Shown here: positions 50,170 to 58,901 of the stretch, piece after piece | Numbering within the stretch: position 1 is the first letter of the stretch | How the letters are laid out: every line of letters begins with the position of its first letter | NCBI RefSeq assembly: GCF_014333525.1 | Contig: NZ_JACSCX010000005.1 | Coordinates: forward strand, 248,001 to 312,000 | DNA: 64,000 nucleotides | Direction: 5' to 3' | Source of the DNA: Hymenobacter puniceus | GTDB lineage: Bacteria; Bacteroidota; Bacteroidia; Cytophagales; Hymenobacteraceae | Made by a program: the position numbers and the translations under genes | The notes under the pieces: generated by a model | Databases searched by the model: none | What the model was told of the DNA's origin: nothing | Seen by the model: only the letters and a program-made list of their open reading frames with translations

Positions 50170-52914
50170 CTATTTCAGCTGCAGTCCGGTCCGGCGCATT
50201 TCCGAGTTGGCCGTGCGGTACAGGTGGTATGTGTTGGTGGCCGCCTCATACTCCAGCCCGATTTCCGAAGCGCTGCTTTCGAATGGCTGCCCGCCCAGCA
50301 GCCGGCCCTGGCTGTCGTAGAGGTAGCACTTACGGGGGCCGGGCTCGGTGAGGGCATACACGCGCCGCCCACCCCCGAAATCGAAAAACTGCACCGGCTT
50401 GAAACCCGACGTAAGAAAGCGCTGGCCCAGCACACGCCGCCCGGTGGCCTCAAACACATCCACTTGGCCACCTTCCTCGCGGGCCACCACATAAGAGCGG
50501 CGCTGCTGGTCAGAAATAAGGCGAAACACTGAGCTGCGGCTCCAGGTGGACACTCGGCGCCGGCTCACGATGTCGCCGGCCAGCGTGAACGTCACCTGCT
50601 CGCCGTGCTGGTTGACGGTGGTGAGGCGGGTGCGGCTGAGCGTGGGGCCGGCCGTTTCCACCAGAGCCTCGCTTTGCAGCCGCGCCCCCATACTGATGGG
50701 GAAGCCCGGGTAAGTTCCGCCCTGCTGATCGAAGGCGTAGACGTAGCCGTTTTCCAGAAGCACCACCAGCACGTCGCGCCCGCCCACTACCAGATAGAGC
50801 GGTGGGGCAGCCAGGTTGAAATCCAGCCGCTTGGGCTGCCAGTTAGGGTAGGCGTTGCCGTTGGTGTCGTACAGAAATAGGTTGCCGCCCCCACCCGTCA
50901 CCAGCAGCCGCGGGGCGGCCCCCGCTCCTTCCGGCGACACGCTCAGGGCCGTGGCCCGCACCGAATCGGGCAGGTTGAGCGGAAACTGCGGCCCCGGCCG
51001 GCCCTGCTGATCCAGGAAGTGCAGCTGGCCGGCCGTGGCCAGCAGGTAGCCGGCGCGGCCTGCCACTATGCGGCGCAGCACCCGACCCACCAGCGGCCCC
51101 GGCAGCGAGTCAGACCAGGCCACCACGTTTTCGGGCGTCACGTAGTGCAGCACCTGCGCGGCATCCTGCACCAGCACGCCGGGGCGGGTAGCGCCGGCCA
51201 CGGGCACCAGCAGCGGAGCGCCGGCCAGCGGCGTTTTGAAGGCCAGCACGCTGCCCGTGCCGGTGCTGCCCTGCGGCCGTGCCACCGCCGGCCCCACCAG
51301 CGGGTGGCGCAGCAGCAGCTGGCTGAAATATTGGGCACCATCCTCCTGCTCGTTGGCGGCTGGCACCAGCTGTAACGCCACCTGCGGAAACCGCTTAAAC
51401 AACGACTCGTTGCGCAGCAGCCCGGCCCGGCGCTCTTCCACCAGCCCGCGCAGCAGCAGGTTCCAGGCATTGCGAGTGTCCAACACCACACTCAGGCGAG
51501 CCAGCGGCTGGGTTTCCTGCAAGAAAGCCACCTGCGTAGGCGACCGGGCCCACACATTCTCGGCCGCCACATCCTGCAGCCAGGCCCGGAGCGCGGCGGC
51601 ATCATCCCCGAAAACCAGGTAGCTGCCCACCACTGCCACCACCGGCGCCCGGAAGCCGGCAAACAGCGGCCCTACCAAGCGGGCTGGCAGCTCCGGCACG
51701 CCGGTCTGGTGAATCTGGTAAGGCCCCACCCGCTCGAACGACGGGCTGGCGCCCACCACTCGGCGTAGCTGGCCCAGCAGCAAGGCCTGTTGCGCAGGGC
51801 GGGCGCACCACATCAGGGCCAGGCGGCCGGGCTTCACGCGGGCCGTGGGCGGCGCCAGGTAAACCAGCGCCACTTCCTGGCTGAGGCCGGCCGTGAGGCT
51901 GTCGAGCAGCGGCAAAGCGTCCGGATTGAGCGTATCGGGGCGCGCCGTGGTGGCGCGGGGGTTGCGCAGGATACTAGCCGGCCCTAGCCCCAGGTGCACC
52001 AGCAGGGCGGTGCGCATACTAAGCACTTCGGCCATGCGCAGGCGTTGGGCGGGCTGGCCACGTAGCCGCTCGTGCAAACTACCGGCCGTAGTTTCGGGAT
52101 TCACGAAGCCATTGAGCACCACCTTGTTGCCAGCCAGCTTCATTTCCAGCTGCCCGTTGCGGGCCAGGCTGGTTACGGCCCCAATCCCCGGCACCACATC
52201 CGACCGAAAGAACACGCCCAGCAACTGCGGCAGGCGCCGGTAGTTCACCAGCAAGGTGGCATCCACGTCGCGCAGCCGGAAGAAGTCAGTGCCCTGGAAG
52301 TCGGCCGCTACGGTAGGCTGCTTGGGCTCCGCTAGCCGGCGCACCACGGCTTCCACCAGCTGCGAATTGGAGCTGAATACCAGATGGTTGCGGTGGTTGA
52401 TAAACGTCAGACCGCGCTCGGTGCCGGGCTCGGTGATTTCCGTAAGTAGCGTGCCTTCGTAGTCGCGGGTGCGCACCCGAAACTGCGGGTCGCGGCCCAG
52501 CGCATCCACCAGGCTGCGCACCTGCCGGTACTCGCGCACGCTGCCCACAGGCACCTGCAGCAGCACATCGAAGCGCCCGGGCCCGGTGACGTGCACCGAC
52601 GTCAGCACGTTTTTGCGGCCCAGAAAGCGCAGCACCACGTTGCGGCTGCCGGTGAGGCTGTCGATCATGGCCACGGTGTTTTCCAGGCTCTGAAAGTAGC
52701 TGACGGTGGTAAGGTTGTCCCAAACCTGCGTTTCCTTGAGGTGGCGCACCAGCGTGGGCTGGTCGCGGGTAGCCGTCACCAGCACGGCATCGTCGGGCAC
52801 CAGCGCCCAGGGGTCGACGGGGACGGCGGCTACCGTGCGCCGGTAGTACACGTACGACGCCAGCGCCGCCAGCAGAAACAGACCGGTAAGGAGTACAAGT
52901 AGCTTTTTCGACAT
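50170..52914 (-). CDS. Large exported DUF3352-like / beta-propeller protein
   Basis: A 914-residue protein with an uncleaved-type N-terminal hydrophobic helix (MSKKLLVLLTGLFLLAALAS). The first ~550 residues, starting VPDDAVLVTATRDQPTLVRHL, resemble DUF3352-type sequences with repeated beta-sandwich units; the last ~350 contain propeller-like repeats with LFLYDTNGNAYPNW, YAFDQQGGTYPGFP and YLYDSQGRLLG. It is anchored in the inner membrane or periplasm. Function unknown. A TACTTTTG box lies 22 nt upstream, and nadR follows 15 nt downstream. Confidence 0.7.
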   Translation of the reverse strand: MSKKLLVLLTGLFLLAALASYVYYRRTVAAVPVDPWALVPDDAVLVTATRDQPTLVRHLKETQVWDNLTTVSYFQSLENTVAMIDSLTGSRNVVLRFLGRKNVLTSVHVTGPGRFDVLLQVPVGSVREYRQVRSLVDALGRDPQFRVRTRDYEGTLLTEITEPGTERGLTFINHRNHLVFSSNSQLVEAVVRRLAEPKQPTVAADFQGTDFFRLRDVDATLLVNYRRLPQLLGVFFRSDVVPGIGAVTSLARNGQLEMKLAGNKVVLNGFVNPETTAGSLHERLRGQPAQRLRMAEVLSMRTALLVHLGLGPASILRNPRATTARPDTLNPDALPLLDSLTAGLSQEVALVYLAPPTARVKPGRLALMWCARPAQQALLLGQLRRVVGASPSFERVGPYQIHQTGVPELPARLVGPLFAGFRAPVVAVVGSYLVFGDDAAALRAWLQDVAAENVWARSPTQVAFLQETQPLARLSVVLDTRNAWNLLLRGLVEERRAGLLRNESLFKRFPQVALQLVPAANEQEDGAQYFSQLLLRHPLVGPAVARPQGSTGTGSVLAFKTPLAGAPLLVPVAGATRPGVLVQDAAQVLHYVTPENVVAWSDSLPGPLVGRVLRRIVAGRAGYLLATAGQLHFLDQQGRPGPQFPLNLPDSVRATALSVSPEGAGAAPRLLVTGGGGNLFLYDTNGNAYPNWQPKRLDFNLAAPPLYLVVGGRDVLVVLLENGYVYAFDQQGGTYPGFPISMGARLQSEALVETAGPTLSRTRLTTVNQHGEQVTFTLAGDIVSRRRVSTWSRSSVFRLISDQQRRSYVVAREEGGQVDVFEATGRRVLGQRFLTSGFKPVQFFDFGGGRRVYALTEPGPRKCYLYDSQGRLLGGQPFESSASEIGLEYEAATNTYHLYRTANSEMRRTGLQLK

Positions 52915-52935
52915 TGGAACACCGGGAGCGGGCGG

Positions 52936-52962
52936 CAAAAGTAGCTATTCAGCCGTAGCCAA
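52936..52962 (-). promoter_or_regulatory. Promoter for the DUF3352-like / nadR unit
   Basis: TTG (52960-52962) followed after 16 nt by TACTTTTG (52936-52943) on the minus strand, matching TAnnTTTG, 22 nt before the ATG. Confidence 0.5.
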
Positions 52963-53081
52963 CCGATTTACTGCCCGTCATACGGCTTCTGGCAGCCAGT
53001 GGCCAGTTAATGGCCAGCAATACAGTTAGCCGAATTGGTGAAACCGGAGTTGTCGGAATGCAAATCTGCTTATCTTCAAGC

Positions 53082-53690
53082 ATGACATTTCGCCGCAGAT
53101 TTCTCGGTTTTCGGAATGCGGCAGCTCGCCCGCGGGCCGGGCTGCTGGTGGCGCCGCTGATGCTGCTTTCGTCCTGCTTTCAGCTGCGTGAGCCCGAACC
53201 GGCCGGCGCGGCCAGCGACTGGCTGCCTCCCACTCAGATTGATATTCTGCTGGCCAATTTCACAACGGCTGTGCAAACGCTGAACGTGGTAAACTACGAG
53301 CGCACGTTTGTGGGGCCGCAGTACCGCTTCCTGCCCGACCCCACGGCGGCTGGCACTGCCACTACGCTTTTCGCCAACTGGAGCGTGAACGAGGAGCGCG
53401 ACTACCTCAACGGCCTGCGCCGCCGCTCATCTGCCACCACCCAGAACCAGCTCACGTTCAGTGGCCGCCGCGACCAGTTTTTCACCGCCGATTCGGCCGA
53501 GGTTTCGGCGCTCTACCAGCTCCGGATTGTGCAGTCGGACACGGCATTTCGCTCCACAATGCTGGAAGGCAACATCCGGCTGCTGGTGCGGCGGCGCAAC
53601 AACGAGTGGAAAATAGCGAGCTGGCGCGACCAGCGCACATCCAGCGCCATGAGTTGGACCGACCTGAAGCAGTATTTCATCCGCAACTGA
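53082..53690 (+). CDS. Lipoprotein, first of two paralogues
   Basis: A 202-residue lipoprotein: signal ending LLSSC, then a mixed alpha/beta domain. The segment YERTFVGPQYRFLPDP and the C-terminal RLLVRRRNNEWKIASWRDQ match the layout of the next gene (FTFTYRDFA and RLMLVRRQKGDPWRMRSWYD), so the two are paralogues, probably NTF2/SnoaL-like in fold. Function unknown. ATG at 53082 is preceded by TATCTTCA. An octad array with stop codons begins 2 nt after its TGA. Confidence 0.75.
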   Translation: MTFRRRFLGFRNAAARPRAGLLVAPLMLLSSCFQLREPEPAGAASDWLPPTQIDILLANFTTAVQTLNVVNYERTFVGPQYRFLPDPTAAGTATTLFANWSVNEERDYLNGLRRRSSATTQNQLTFSGRRDQFFTADSAEVSALYQLRIVQSDTAFRSTMLEGNIRLLVRRRNNEWKIASWRDQRTSSAMSWTDLKQYFIRN

Positions 53691-53691
53691 A

Positions 53692-53723
53692 GAGTAGCTG
53701 AGTAGTTGAGTAACTGAGTAATT
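53692..53723. repeat. Four-copy octad array GAGTARYT after a stop codon
   Basis: Four units read GAGTAGCT, GAGTAGTT, GAGTAACT and GAGTAATT. The third to fifth positions shift between TAG and TAA, always a stop codon, and TGAs occur at the unit joints. All three frames are closed. Confidence 0.92.
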
Positions 53724-53726
53724 AAT

Positions 53727-53804
53727 GTTACACAGTGATAAGTAGCGCGAACTTTGTAGTTCGCGCTACTTCCCACAGCGCTTCAAGAAAGACCCTGTGT
53801 AACA
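53727..53804. repeat. Nested palindrome (AGTAGCGCGAACT core)
   Basis: AGTAGCGCGAACT and AGTTCGCGCTACT (53741-53770) form a perfect palindrome with a 4-nt loop, the same core as 21545-21632. Outside it GTTACACAG (53727-53735) pairs with CTGTGTAAC (53795-53803). Confidence 0.85.
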
Positions 53805-53831
53805 GCAGTAAGTAGTTGTTCGGGTATCAGA

Positions 53832-54374
53832 ATGGACTATCGTATGCCAAAGCACCTTACTCAGCTACTCCGTTGCTCTGTTACTCTCTGCGCCGTAGGT
53901 GCGGCGGGCTGTAACCCCTTTGCCCCCGGCCTCGACGACCAGCCCACCGACCCTAACCAGCTGCTGGGCAACCCCGTGACGGTGCGCGGCTTCTTCGAGC
54001 GGTTCCGGAGCGCCTACCAGCTGCGCGACTCCACGCTCTACGGCCAGCTGCTGGACCGGCGCTTCACGTTCACGTACCGCGACTTTGCGGCCAACCTGGA
54101 CCGCACCTGGAACCGCGACGTGGAAATTGCCACCACTTACCGCCTGTTTCTGGCCTCGCGCACTGCCAATCTGCAGTGGACCCAGTATCTGCCTACTACC
54201 GACACGCTGTTTTCGGACACGCTGATTTACGTGGAGCGCAACTTCCAGCTTAGCATCGAGCAGCGCGACAATCAGCGGTTCACTGGGGCCGGCTCGGCGC
54301 GGCTGATGCTGGTGCGCCGCCAGAAAGGCGACCCATGGCGCATGCGCAGCTGGTACGACCGTAGTGAATTTTAA
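53832..54374 (+). CDS. Lipoprotein, second of two paralogues
   Basis: A 180-residue lipoprotein: signal ending GAAGC, then GFFERFRSAYQLRDSTLYGQ and FTFTYRDFAANLDRTWNRD. Domain layout matches the preceding gene. The signal-peptide codons at 53858-53890 are built from inverted copies of the octad GAGTARYT found after the first paralogue. The TAA stop overlaps by 4 nt the stop of the convergent gene. An alternative Met is at residue 5. Confidence 0.75.
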   Translation: MDYRMPKHLTQLLRCSVTLCAVGAAGCNPFAPGLDDQPTDPNQLLGNPVTVRGFFERFRSAYQLRDSTLYGQLLDRRFTFTYRDFAANLDRTWNRDVEIATTYRLFLASRTANLQWTQYLPTTDTLFSDTLIYVERNFQLSIEQRDNQRFTGAGSARLMLVRRQKGDPWRMRSWYDRSEF

Positions 54375-54610
54375 GGATGCTGTAAAGACTCGTAGAATGC
54401 CTTTTCCCACTCCCGGGCCCGCTGTCTTTTGCGCCGCTGCCGCACAACGAGACATGTTACCAGGATAATAGCCACGGCTACGCTCCCACCCGCCGCCAAC
54501 AGCAGCCCCTGAGCCAGCGCAGCCACTTGGTACTCTATGTGGTTGAACTTCTCGGCCTGCGCCACGGCCGCCAGCAGTAGCGCACCCGTCAGCAAACTGC
54601 TCTTCTTCAT
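54371..54610 (-). CDS. Small membrane protein
   Basis: A 79-residue protein with a signal-like N-terminus (MKKSSLLTGALLLAAVAQAE), one transmembrane segment (about 38-60, GGSVAVAIILVTCLVV) and a highly basic cytoplasmic tail (RQRRKRQRAREWEKAF). No family recognised. Its stop overlaps that of the convergent lipoprotein. It lies downstream of the FKBP gene beyond a terminator. Confidence 0.6.
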   Translation of the reverse strand: MKKSSLLTGALLLAAVAQAEKFNHIEYQVAALAQGLLLAAGGSVAVAIILVTCLVVRQRRKRQRAREWEKAFYESLQHP

Positions 54611-54633
54611 TGGGCCAGGGCTACAAAACCAAA

Positions 54634-54667
54634 GGGGCAGCCGCCGGAAGTTCCAGCGGCTGCCCCA
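54634..54667 (-). terminator. Terminator of the FKBP gene
   Basis: GGGGCAGCCGC (54634-54644) pairs with GCGGCTGCCCC (54656-54666), 18 nt past the FKBP stop, with a T-rich stretch following on the minus strand. Confidence 0.75.
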
Positions 54668-54685
54668 TATGGCAAGCATCAGCAG

Positions 54686-55252
54686 TTATTGGAGGTTTGT
54701 CAGCTCCACATCGAAGCGCAACGGAGCGTCGGGCGGGACAACGCCGTTGGCACCAGTTGGGCCATAGGCCAGTTCCGAAGGCATCAGCAGAATGGCTTTC
54801 TCACCTTTGCGCAGCTGCGCAATGCCCAGCTCCCAGCCAGCAATTACCTGGCCGCCACCTACGCGGTACACAAACGGCACCGGTAGGCCATCGGCCCCGA
54901 TGCGCGACTTATCGAACACCTGGTTGTTGCTGATCAGGCGGCCAGTGTACACCACCGAAGCCTGCTGGCCGGCAGTGGGCAGGCTGCCGGCACCAGCCTT
55001 TTTGGTGATGATGTACAGGCCCGAAGGCTGCCGGCGCGCCGTAGTAAAGCTGCTGTCGGCAATGTATTTGGTGATGGCCAGCGAGTCGGCCGTGCGCACC
55101 TGCTTCTGCCGCAACAGCGCCTGCGCATTCAGGGCGTCAATGTCGATGCCGGAGTCGTTGCAGGCCGTAAACAGCACTGCTGACGAGAGCAGCAAGCTAC
55201 CGGCAAGGGCGAAACGGATGCGAGAAAGAATGCGGGAGAAAGAAGAAAGCAT
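54686..55252 (-). CDS. FKBP-type peptidyl-prolyl isomerase lipoprotein
   Basis: A 188-residue lipoprotein (signal ending FTAC) with a C-terminal FKBP domain (about 85-188): GQQASVVYTGRLISNNQVFD, VIAGWELGIAQLRKGEKAIL and LMPSELAYGPTGANGVVPPDAPL. It would assist folding in the periplasm or outer membrane. The N-terminal ~50 residues after the lipobox form a helical linker. Confidence 0.93.
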   Translation of the reverse strand: MLSSFSRILSRIRFALAGSLLLSSAVLFTACNDSGIDIDALNAQALLRQKQVRTADSLAITKYIADSSFTTARRQPSGLYIITKKAGAGSLPTAGQQASVVYTGRLISNNQVFDKSRIGADGLPVPFVYRVGGGQVIAGWELGIAQLRKGEKAILLMPSELAYGPTGANGVVPPDAPLRFDVELTNLQ

Positions 55253-55551
55253 ATACGAAAAGTGAAGGGCTGATTAAAGGCAAGAGGCCGTTCTGCCGCC
55301 AAGGGTTGCAGCAAGTTGCTGCGAGTCTGCCAACGCCAGGGCCGGCACTAGCCAGCCCATGGCAATTGTAGCTATGCGGCAATCAAAAGTACGCACATTA
55401 CCCGACCACTGCCAGCCCTACTGCCCACTACAGCGCCGCCCCCGCCAATGGTTCCGGACCGCTGATTTCTGGCGCTGTCATCCACTCGGATGGTATGTGG
55501 TGCTCAGAATCCTTCTATCTTCCCGGCCCTAATCCTGTTTTCGCTCTTTTT

Positions 55552-57015
55552 ATGTCTGAGAAACAAGGCCATTTTCAGCGGGCCATTACGCTGTTCGACG
55601 CCATCATGATTGTTACCGGCAGCATGATTGGCTCCGGTATTTTTATTGTCTCGGCCGGCATTGCGCGGCAGGTCGGCTCGGCGGGCTGGCTGCTGGTAGT
55701 GTGGCTGATAACGGGCTTCATTACGCTGGCCGGCGCCGTGAGCTACGGCGAGCTGGCCGCCATGTTCCCGAAGGTGGGCGGGCAGTATGTGTATCTGCGC
55801 GAGGCTTACAACAAGCTCGTGGCCTTTCTCTATGGTTGGTCGTTGTTTCTCGTAATTCAGACCGGCGTAATTGCGGCCGTGGCGGTGGCGTTTGCGCGGT
55901 TTGTGGGCGTGCTGGTGCCGTGGTTCAGCGAGCAGAACGTGCTGTTTGAGCTGGGCCCGCTGAAATTCTCCACCGTGATGCTGCTGGCGATTGGTATGCT
56001 GGTGGGCCTGACGTGGGTGAACTCGCGCGGGGTACGCGGCGGCAAGCTGATTTCCAACATCTTCGGCAGCACCAAGTTGGTAGCGCTGGCCTTGCTGATT
56101 CTGTTTGGGCTGGCGCTGGGCATCAGCGACCAGGCCGTGAGTGTCAACTTCGATAACATGTGGGAGGCCGTGAGCTACGACGCTGCCGGCCAGGGCACGC
56201 CCCTCACCACCTGGGGCCTGGTAGGCGCCATCGGGCTGGCCATGACCGGCTCTTTATTCAGCTCTGATGCCTGGAACAACATCGGCTTCTCCGGCGACGA
56301 AATCGTGCGGCCCGAGCGCACCATCGTGCTGAGCATGGCCATCGGCACGGGCATCGTCACGGGCCTGTACCTGCTCATCAACCTGGTGTATCTGCTGGTG
56401 CTGCCGCTGCACGGCGACCCGGCTGCTGCCGCTTCCGACCTTATGAGCCGCGGCATCATGTATGCCGCCGACGACCGGGTGGGTACCGCCGTAGCGGGCA
56501 GCATCCTAGGCAAAGTAGGCGCTGGCTTTATGGCTGTGCTGATTATGATCAGCACCTTTGGGGCCAACAACAGCATCATTCTGAGTGGCGCCCGCGCTTA
56601 TTATGCCATGGCCAAAGACGGCCTGTTCTTCCCCGGTATGGCCCGCCTCAATAAAGCCGGCGTGCCTGGCGTGGCGCTGTGGGCGCAGTGCATCTGGGCC
56701 TGCGGACTGTGCCTTTCAGGCTCCTACGGGCAGCTGCTCAACTACGTGATGTTCTCGGTGATTCTGTTTTACGTCATCACTATCATCGGCATTTTCATTT
56801 TGCGCCGCACCCGGCCCGATGCACCGCGCCCCTACCGGGCGCTGGGATACCCCGTAATCCCGCTGCTGTACGTGGTGCTGGCCTCGGCTTTCTGCATCAT
56901 CCTGCTGGTGTCGCCGGCCACGGCCCGCGACGCTGGCCTGGGGCTGCTGCTGGTAGCAGTAGGTGTGCCGGTGTACTACCTGTTCGGCAAACGCTTCGGC
57001 AGGCAGCAGCAGTAG
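55552..57015 (+). CDS. APC-family amino acid permease
   Basis: A 487-residue transporter with about twelve transmembrane segments. The first segment shows the consensus IMIVTGSMIGSGIF; WVNSRGVRGGKLISNIFGST and the NNSIILSGARAYYAMAKDGL segment match LAT/APC members. The substrate is unclear, probably neutral amino acids. The ATG at 55552 is chosen because 19 upstream codons look unlike the family. A two-way terminator follows. Confidence 0.93.
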   Translation: MSEKQGHFQRAITLFDAIMIVTGSMIGSGIFIVSAGIARQVGSAGWLLVVWLITGFITLAGAVSYGELAAMFPKVGGQYVYLREAYNKLVAFLYGWSLFLVIQTGVIAAVAVAFARFVGVLVPWFSEQNVLFELGPLKFSTVMLLAIGMLVGLTWVNSRGVRGGKLISNIFGSTKLVALALLILFGLALGISDQAVSVNFDNMWEAVSYDAAGQGTPLTTWGLVGAIGLAMTGSLFSSDAWNNIGFSGDEIVRPERTIVLSMAIGTGIVTGLYLLINLVYLLVLPLHGDPAAAASDLMSRGIMYAADDRVGTAVAGSILGKVGAGFMAVLIMISTFGANNSIILSGARAYYAMAKDGLFFPGMARLNKAGVPGVALWAQCIWACGLCLSGSYGQLLNYVMFSVILFYVITIIGIFILRRTRPDAPRPYRALGYPVIPLLYVVLASAFCIILLVSPATARDAGLGLLLVAVGVPVYYLFGKRFGRQQQ

Positions 57016-57026
57016 AGCAAGCCTAT

Positions 57027-57088
57027 CTGCCCCGAAACGAAAAAGGCCTTCCCGGATATCCGGGAAGGCCTTTTTCGTTTCGGGGCAG
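57027..57088. terminator. 62-bp perfect palindrome used as terminator
   Basis: The arm 57027-57057 (CTGCCCCGAAACGAAAAAGG...) is exactly inverted at 57058-57088 with no unpaired centre. A- and T-rich inner segments let it terminate from both sides. It lies just after the permease. Confidence 0.93.
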
Positions 57089-57174
57089 CAATGGGTAGTT
57101 GATATCAGGCATTCAGCAGTGCGACGTTTGTGCGAATGCCGAGCGTTTGGTCCGGCACTCAATCTCAATGCTCG

Positions 57175-57222
57175 ATACTAGCTACTCACTACCTAATACG
57201 CCATACTATCTACTAGCCACTA
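57175..57222 (-). repeat. Heptad array TAGTNNN starting at the stop codon
   Basis: On the minus strand three heptads beginning TAGT start at 57222, 57215 and 57208; the first TAG is the stop of the downstream gene's reading frame. Further TAGs follow to 57175. All three frames are closed within 17 nt. Confidence 0.82.
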
Positions 57223-57927
57223 CTTGCGGCGGCGTTTGGTGCCTTCCGAGGGCAGCAGCGTCACGTTTACGGGCTGAGAGCCGCGGGTGCGCACTTCCTG
57301 ATCCTGGTAGCCGCCGTAGCCGTACACGAGGGCGTTTTCGCCGGCCGGCACTTCCAGCGTATAGTTGCCATTGGCATCAGTACCAGTGCCTTTGCGTGAG
57401 CCTTTCAGCAGCACCGTCGCGCCGGCCATCGGGCGTCCGTCTTCATCGAGAATGCGGCCTGAAAGCGTAACAGTGGCTGGAGCAGCGGCAGCGGCCGGCG
57501 AAGCCTCGGCTGCCGGGGCTGTTTCGGCAGTAGCGGCCACCAACGGCGCAACCGACTCCGCCGTGCGGGCCGCAAGGCCTGCTTCGGCGGCCGGACGCAC
57601 TACCGGCTTCTTGGCATCAGCAGCCGAAAGTTTTACCGCCTCAGCTGCCGTTTCTTCCTCAGTTGCGGCTTCTTCAGCCGGAGCTTCAGGAGCTACTTCT
57701 TTGGCGCCCGTCACGCTGGCCTCACCCAGCATCACCGACGGAATAATGGTAGTAACGACGCGGCGGCCGCTGGAACCTGGCAAAAGCATGTAGCCGATTA
57801 CGGCAAACAGCAGAATGGCACCTACTATCAGCGCCAGCCGACCGTTGCCAGAAGAATAATCCTCTTCTTCGCTCTGCAGCGTGTCGTTGTCGGTTTCAGG
57901 CTCAGGAACAGTAAATTTAGTGGGCAT
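57220..57927 (-). CDS. Membrane-anchored carboxypeptidase-regulatory-like domain protein
   Basis: A 235-residue protein: acidic N-terminus, one transmembrane segment (about 30-50, LALIVGAILLFAVIGYMLL), a long Ala/Glu/Pro-rich linker (about 70-150), then a CarboxypepD_reg domain (about 155-235) with VTLSGRILDEDGRPMAGATV and NGNYTLEVPAG. Resembles the N-terminal anchors of TonB-linked components but lacks other domains. The ATG at 57927 is chosen because the upstream extension does not fit. Confidence 0.8.
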   Translation of the reverse strand: MPTKFTVPEPETDNDTLQSEEEDYSSGNGRLALIVGAILLFAVIGYMLLPGSSGRRVVTTIIPSVMLGEASVTGAKEVAPEAPAEEAATEEETAAEAVKLSAADAKKPVVRPAAEAGLAARTAESVAPLVAATAETAPAAEASPAAAAAPATVTLSGRILDEDGRPMAGATVLLKGSRKGTGTDANGNYTLEVPAGENALVYGYGGYQDQEVRTRGSQPVNVTLLPSEGTKRRRK

Positions 57928-58140
57928 AGGGATGGATTGGGAGGTTGAGAAAAAGCAGCGCGGGCCGCAACGAACCGGCTGGTCTGCGCTGAAAATGCAG
58001 CACCTGACAAACGAATTCACCACGGGTTCCTAAAGATATAGGAACTGTCACATTCCATCCTAATTCTTGCGACTACTGAACCTAATAGTGCCTTTTATTT
58101 CCATTCTCGCAAAAGCTTCTTTGCCCCTGATATAGCGCAC

Positions 58141-58176
58141 AAAAAATCCCCGCTCTTTACTGAGCGAGGATTTTTC
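58141..58176 (-). terminator. Terminator of the hydrophilic hypothetical gene
   Basis: AAAAATCCCCGCTC pairs with GAGCGAGGATTTTT with one mismatch; A/T runs lie at both outer ends. Confidence 0.75.
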
Positions 58177-58201
58177 AAGATAAGCAGCAGCTACGTGTCC
58201 G

Positions 58202-58618
58202 CTAGTCTTCAACCGGTTTGGCGGGGCCGCTGGGGGCCTCTTCGCCAAACTTCTGCTCCTGCGTGCGCAGCTGATGATCAAGCTCTACACTGCCCTCGGC
58301 CTCGAAGCCCGGGCCCTGGGCCTGCTCGCCAGCATTGTGGTGGTCGCTGCCACCCTGGGGCTCGGTTTCGCTTCCCCCGATGTGCAGATTCTCCAGCTGG
58401 TTTTTCTGGTCGTTGCGCTGCGTGTAGCCATTGGCACCGGTGTTGCGGGCTGCCGAGGGGTCACTGGCTTCTTTGCCGTTGCTCATCAACGACTTAAAGT
58501 CTTTCTCCTTTTCCAGCTGCTCGTTGTGGACTGTGGCGTTGTTATCGGTGATGTCCTTATTTTCCTGGTCGTTCTTGTTGACATCGTCGCCGCTGCCAAA
58601 CAGACTATCTAGTGCCAT
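58202..58618 (-). CDS. Hydrophilic, probably disordered protein
   Basis: A 138-residue protein without hydrophobic stretches, rich in Asn, Asp, Glu, Gln and Gly (NKNDQENKDITDNNATVHNE). No family recognised. Its composition recalls stress-related hydrophilin-like proteins. A terminator follows and the start is a clear ATG, so I regard it as real. Confidence 0.6.
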   Translation of the reverse strand: MALDSLFGSGDDVNKNDQENKDITDNNATVHNEQLEKEKDFKSLMSNGKEASDPSAARNTGANGYTQRNDQKNQLENLHIGGSETEPQGGSDHHNAGEQAQGPGFEAEGSVELDHQLRTQEQKFGEEAPSGPAKPVED

Positions 58619-58901
58619 GTCGGGGAATTGTAGAAGGTGAGAAATCGTAATCAGTAGGTACGCGCCCTATCCTGCGAGGTTGTGCATTTCAGGAAGTGTC
58701 AGGCAAAGCATTTCCGATGCACACGTACGCAGCCAGTGCGGGGTAGTGGCCCCGCTGGACTGCCGCGCTCTGGCTCTTTCCCCAAACCGCCGTCTGCGCC
58801 CAGCCCGTATAGCGTATTGCCTGGCCGGGCTATACCGGCAGGGTTTGTCTGACATTGACGATGTTTGTGGCCCGGCTCTCCTTTCTTTTTTTCTTCCCGT
58901 T

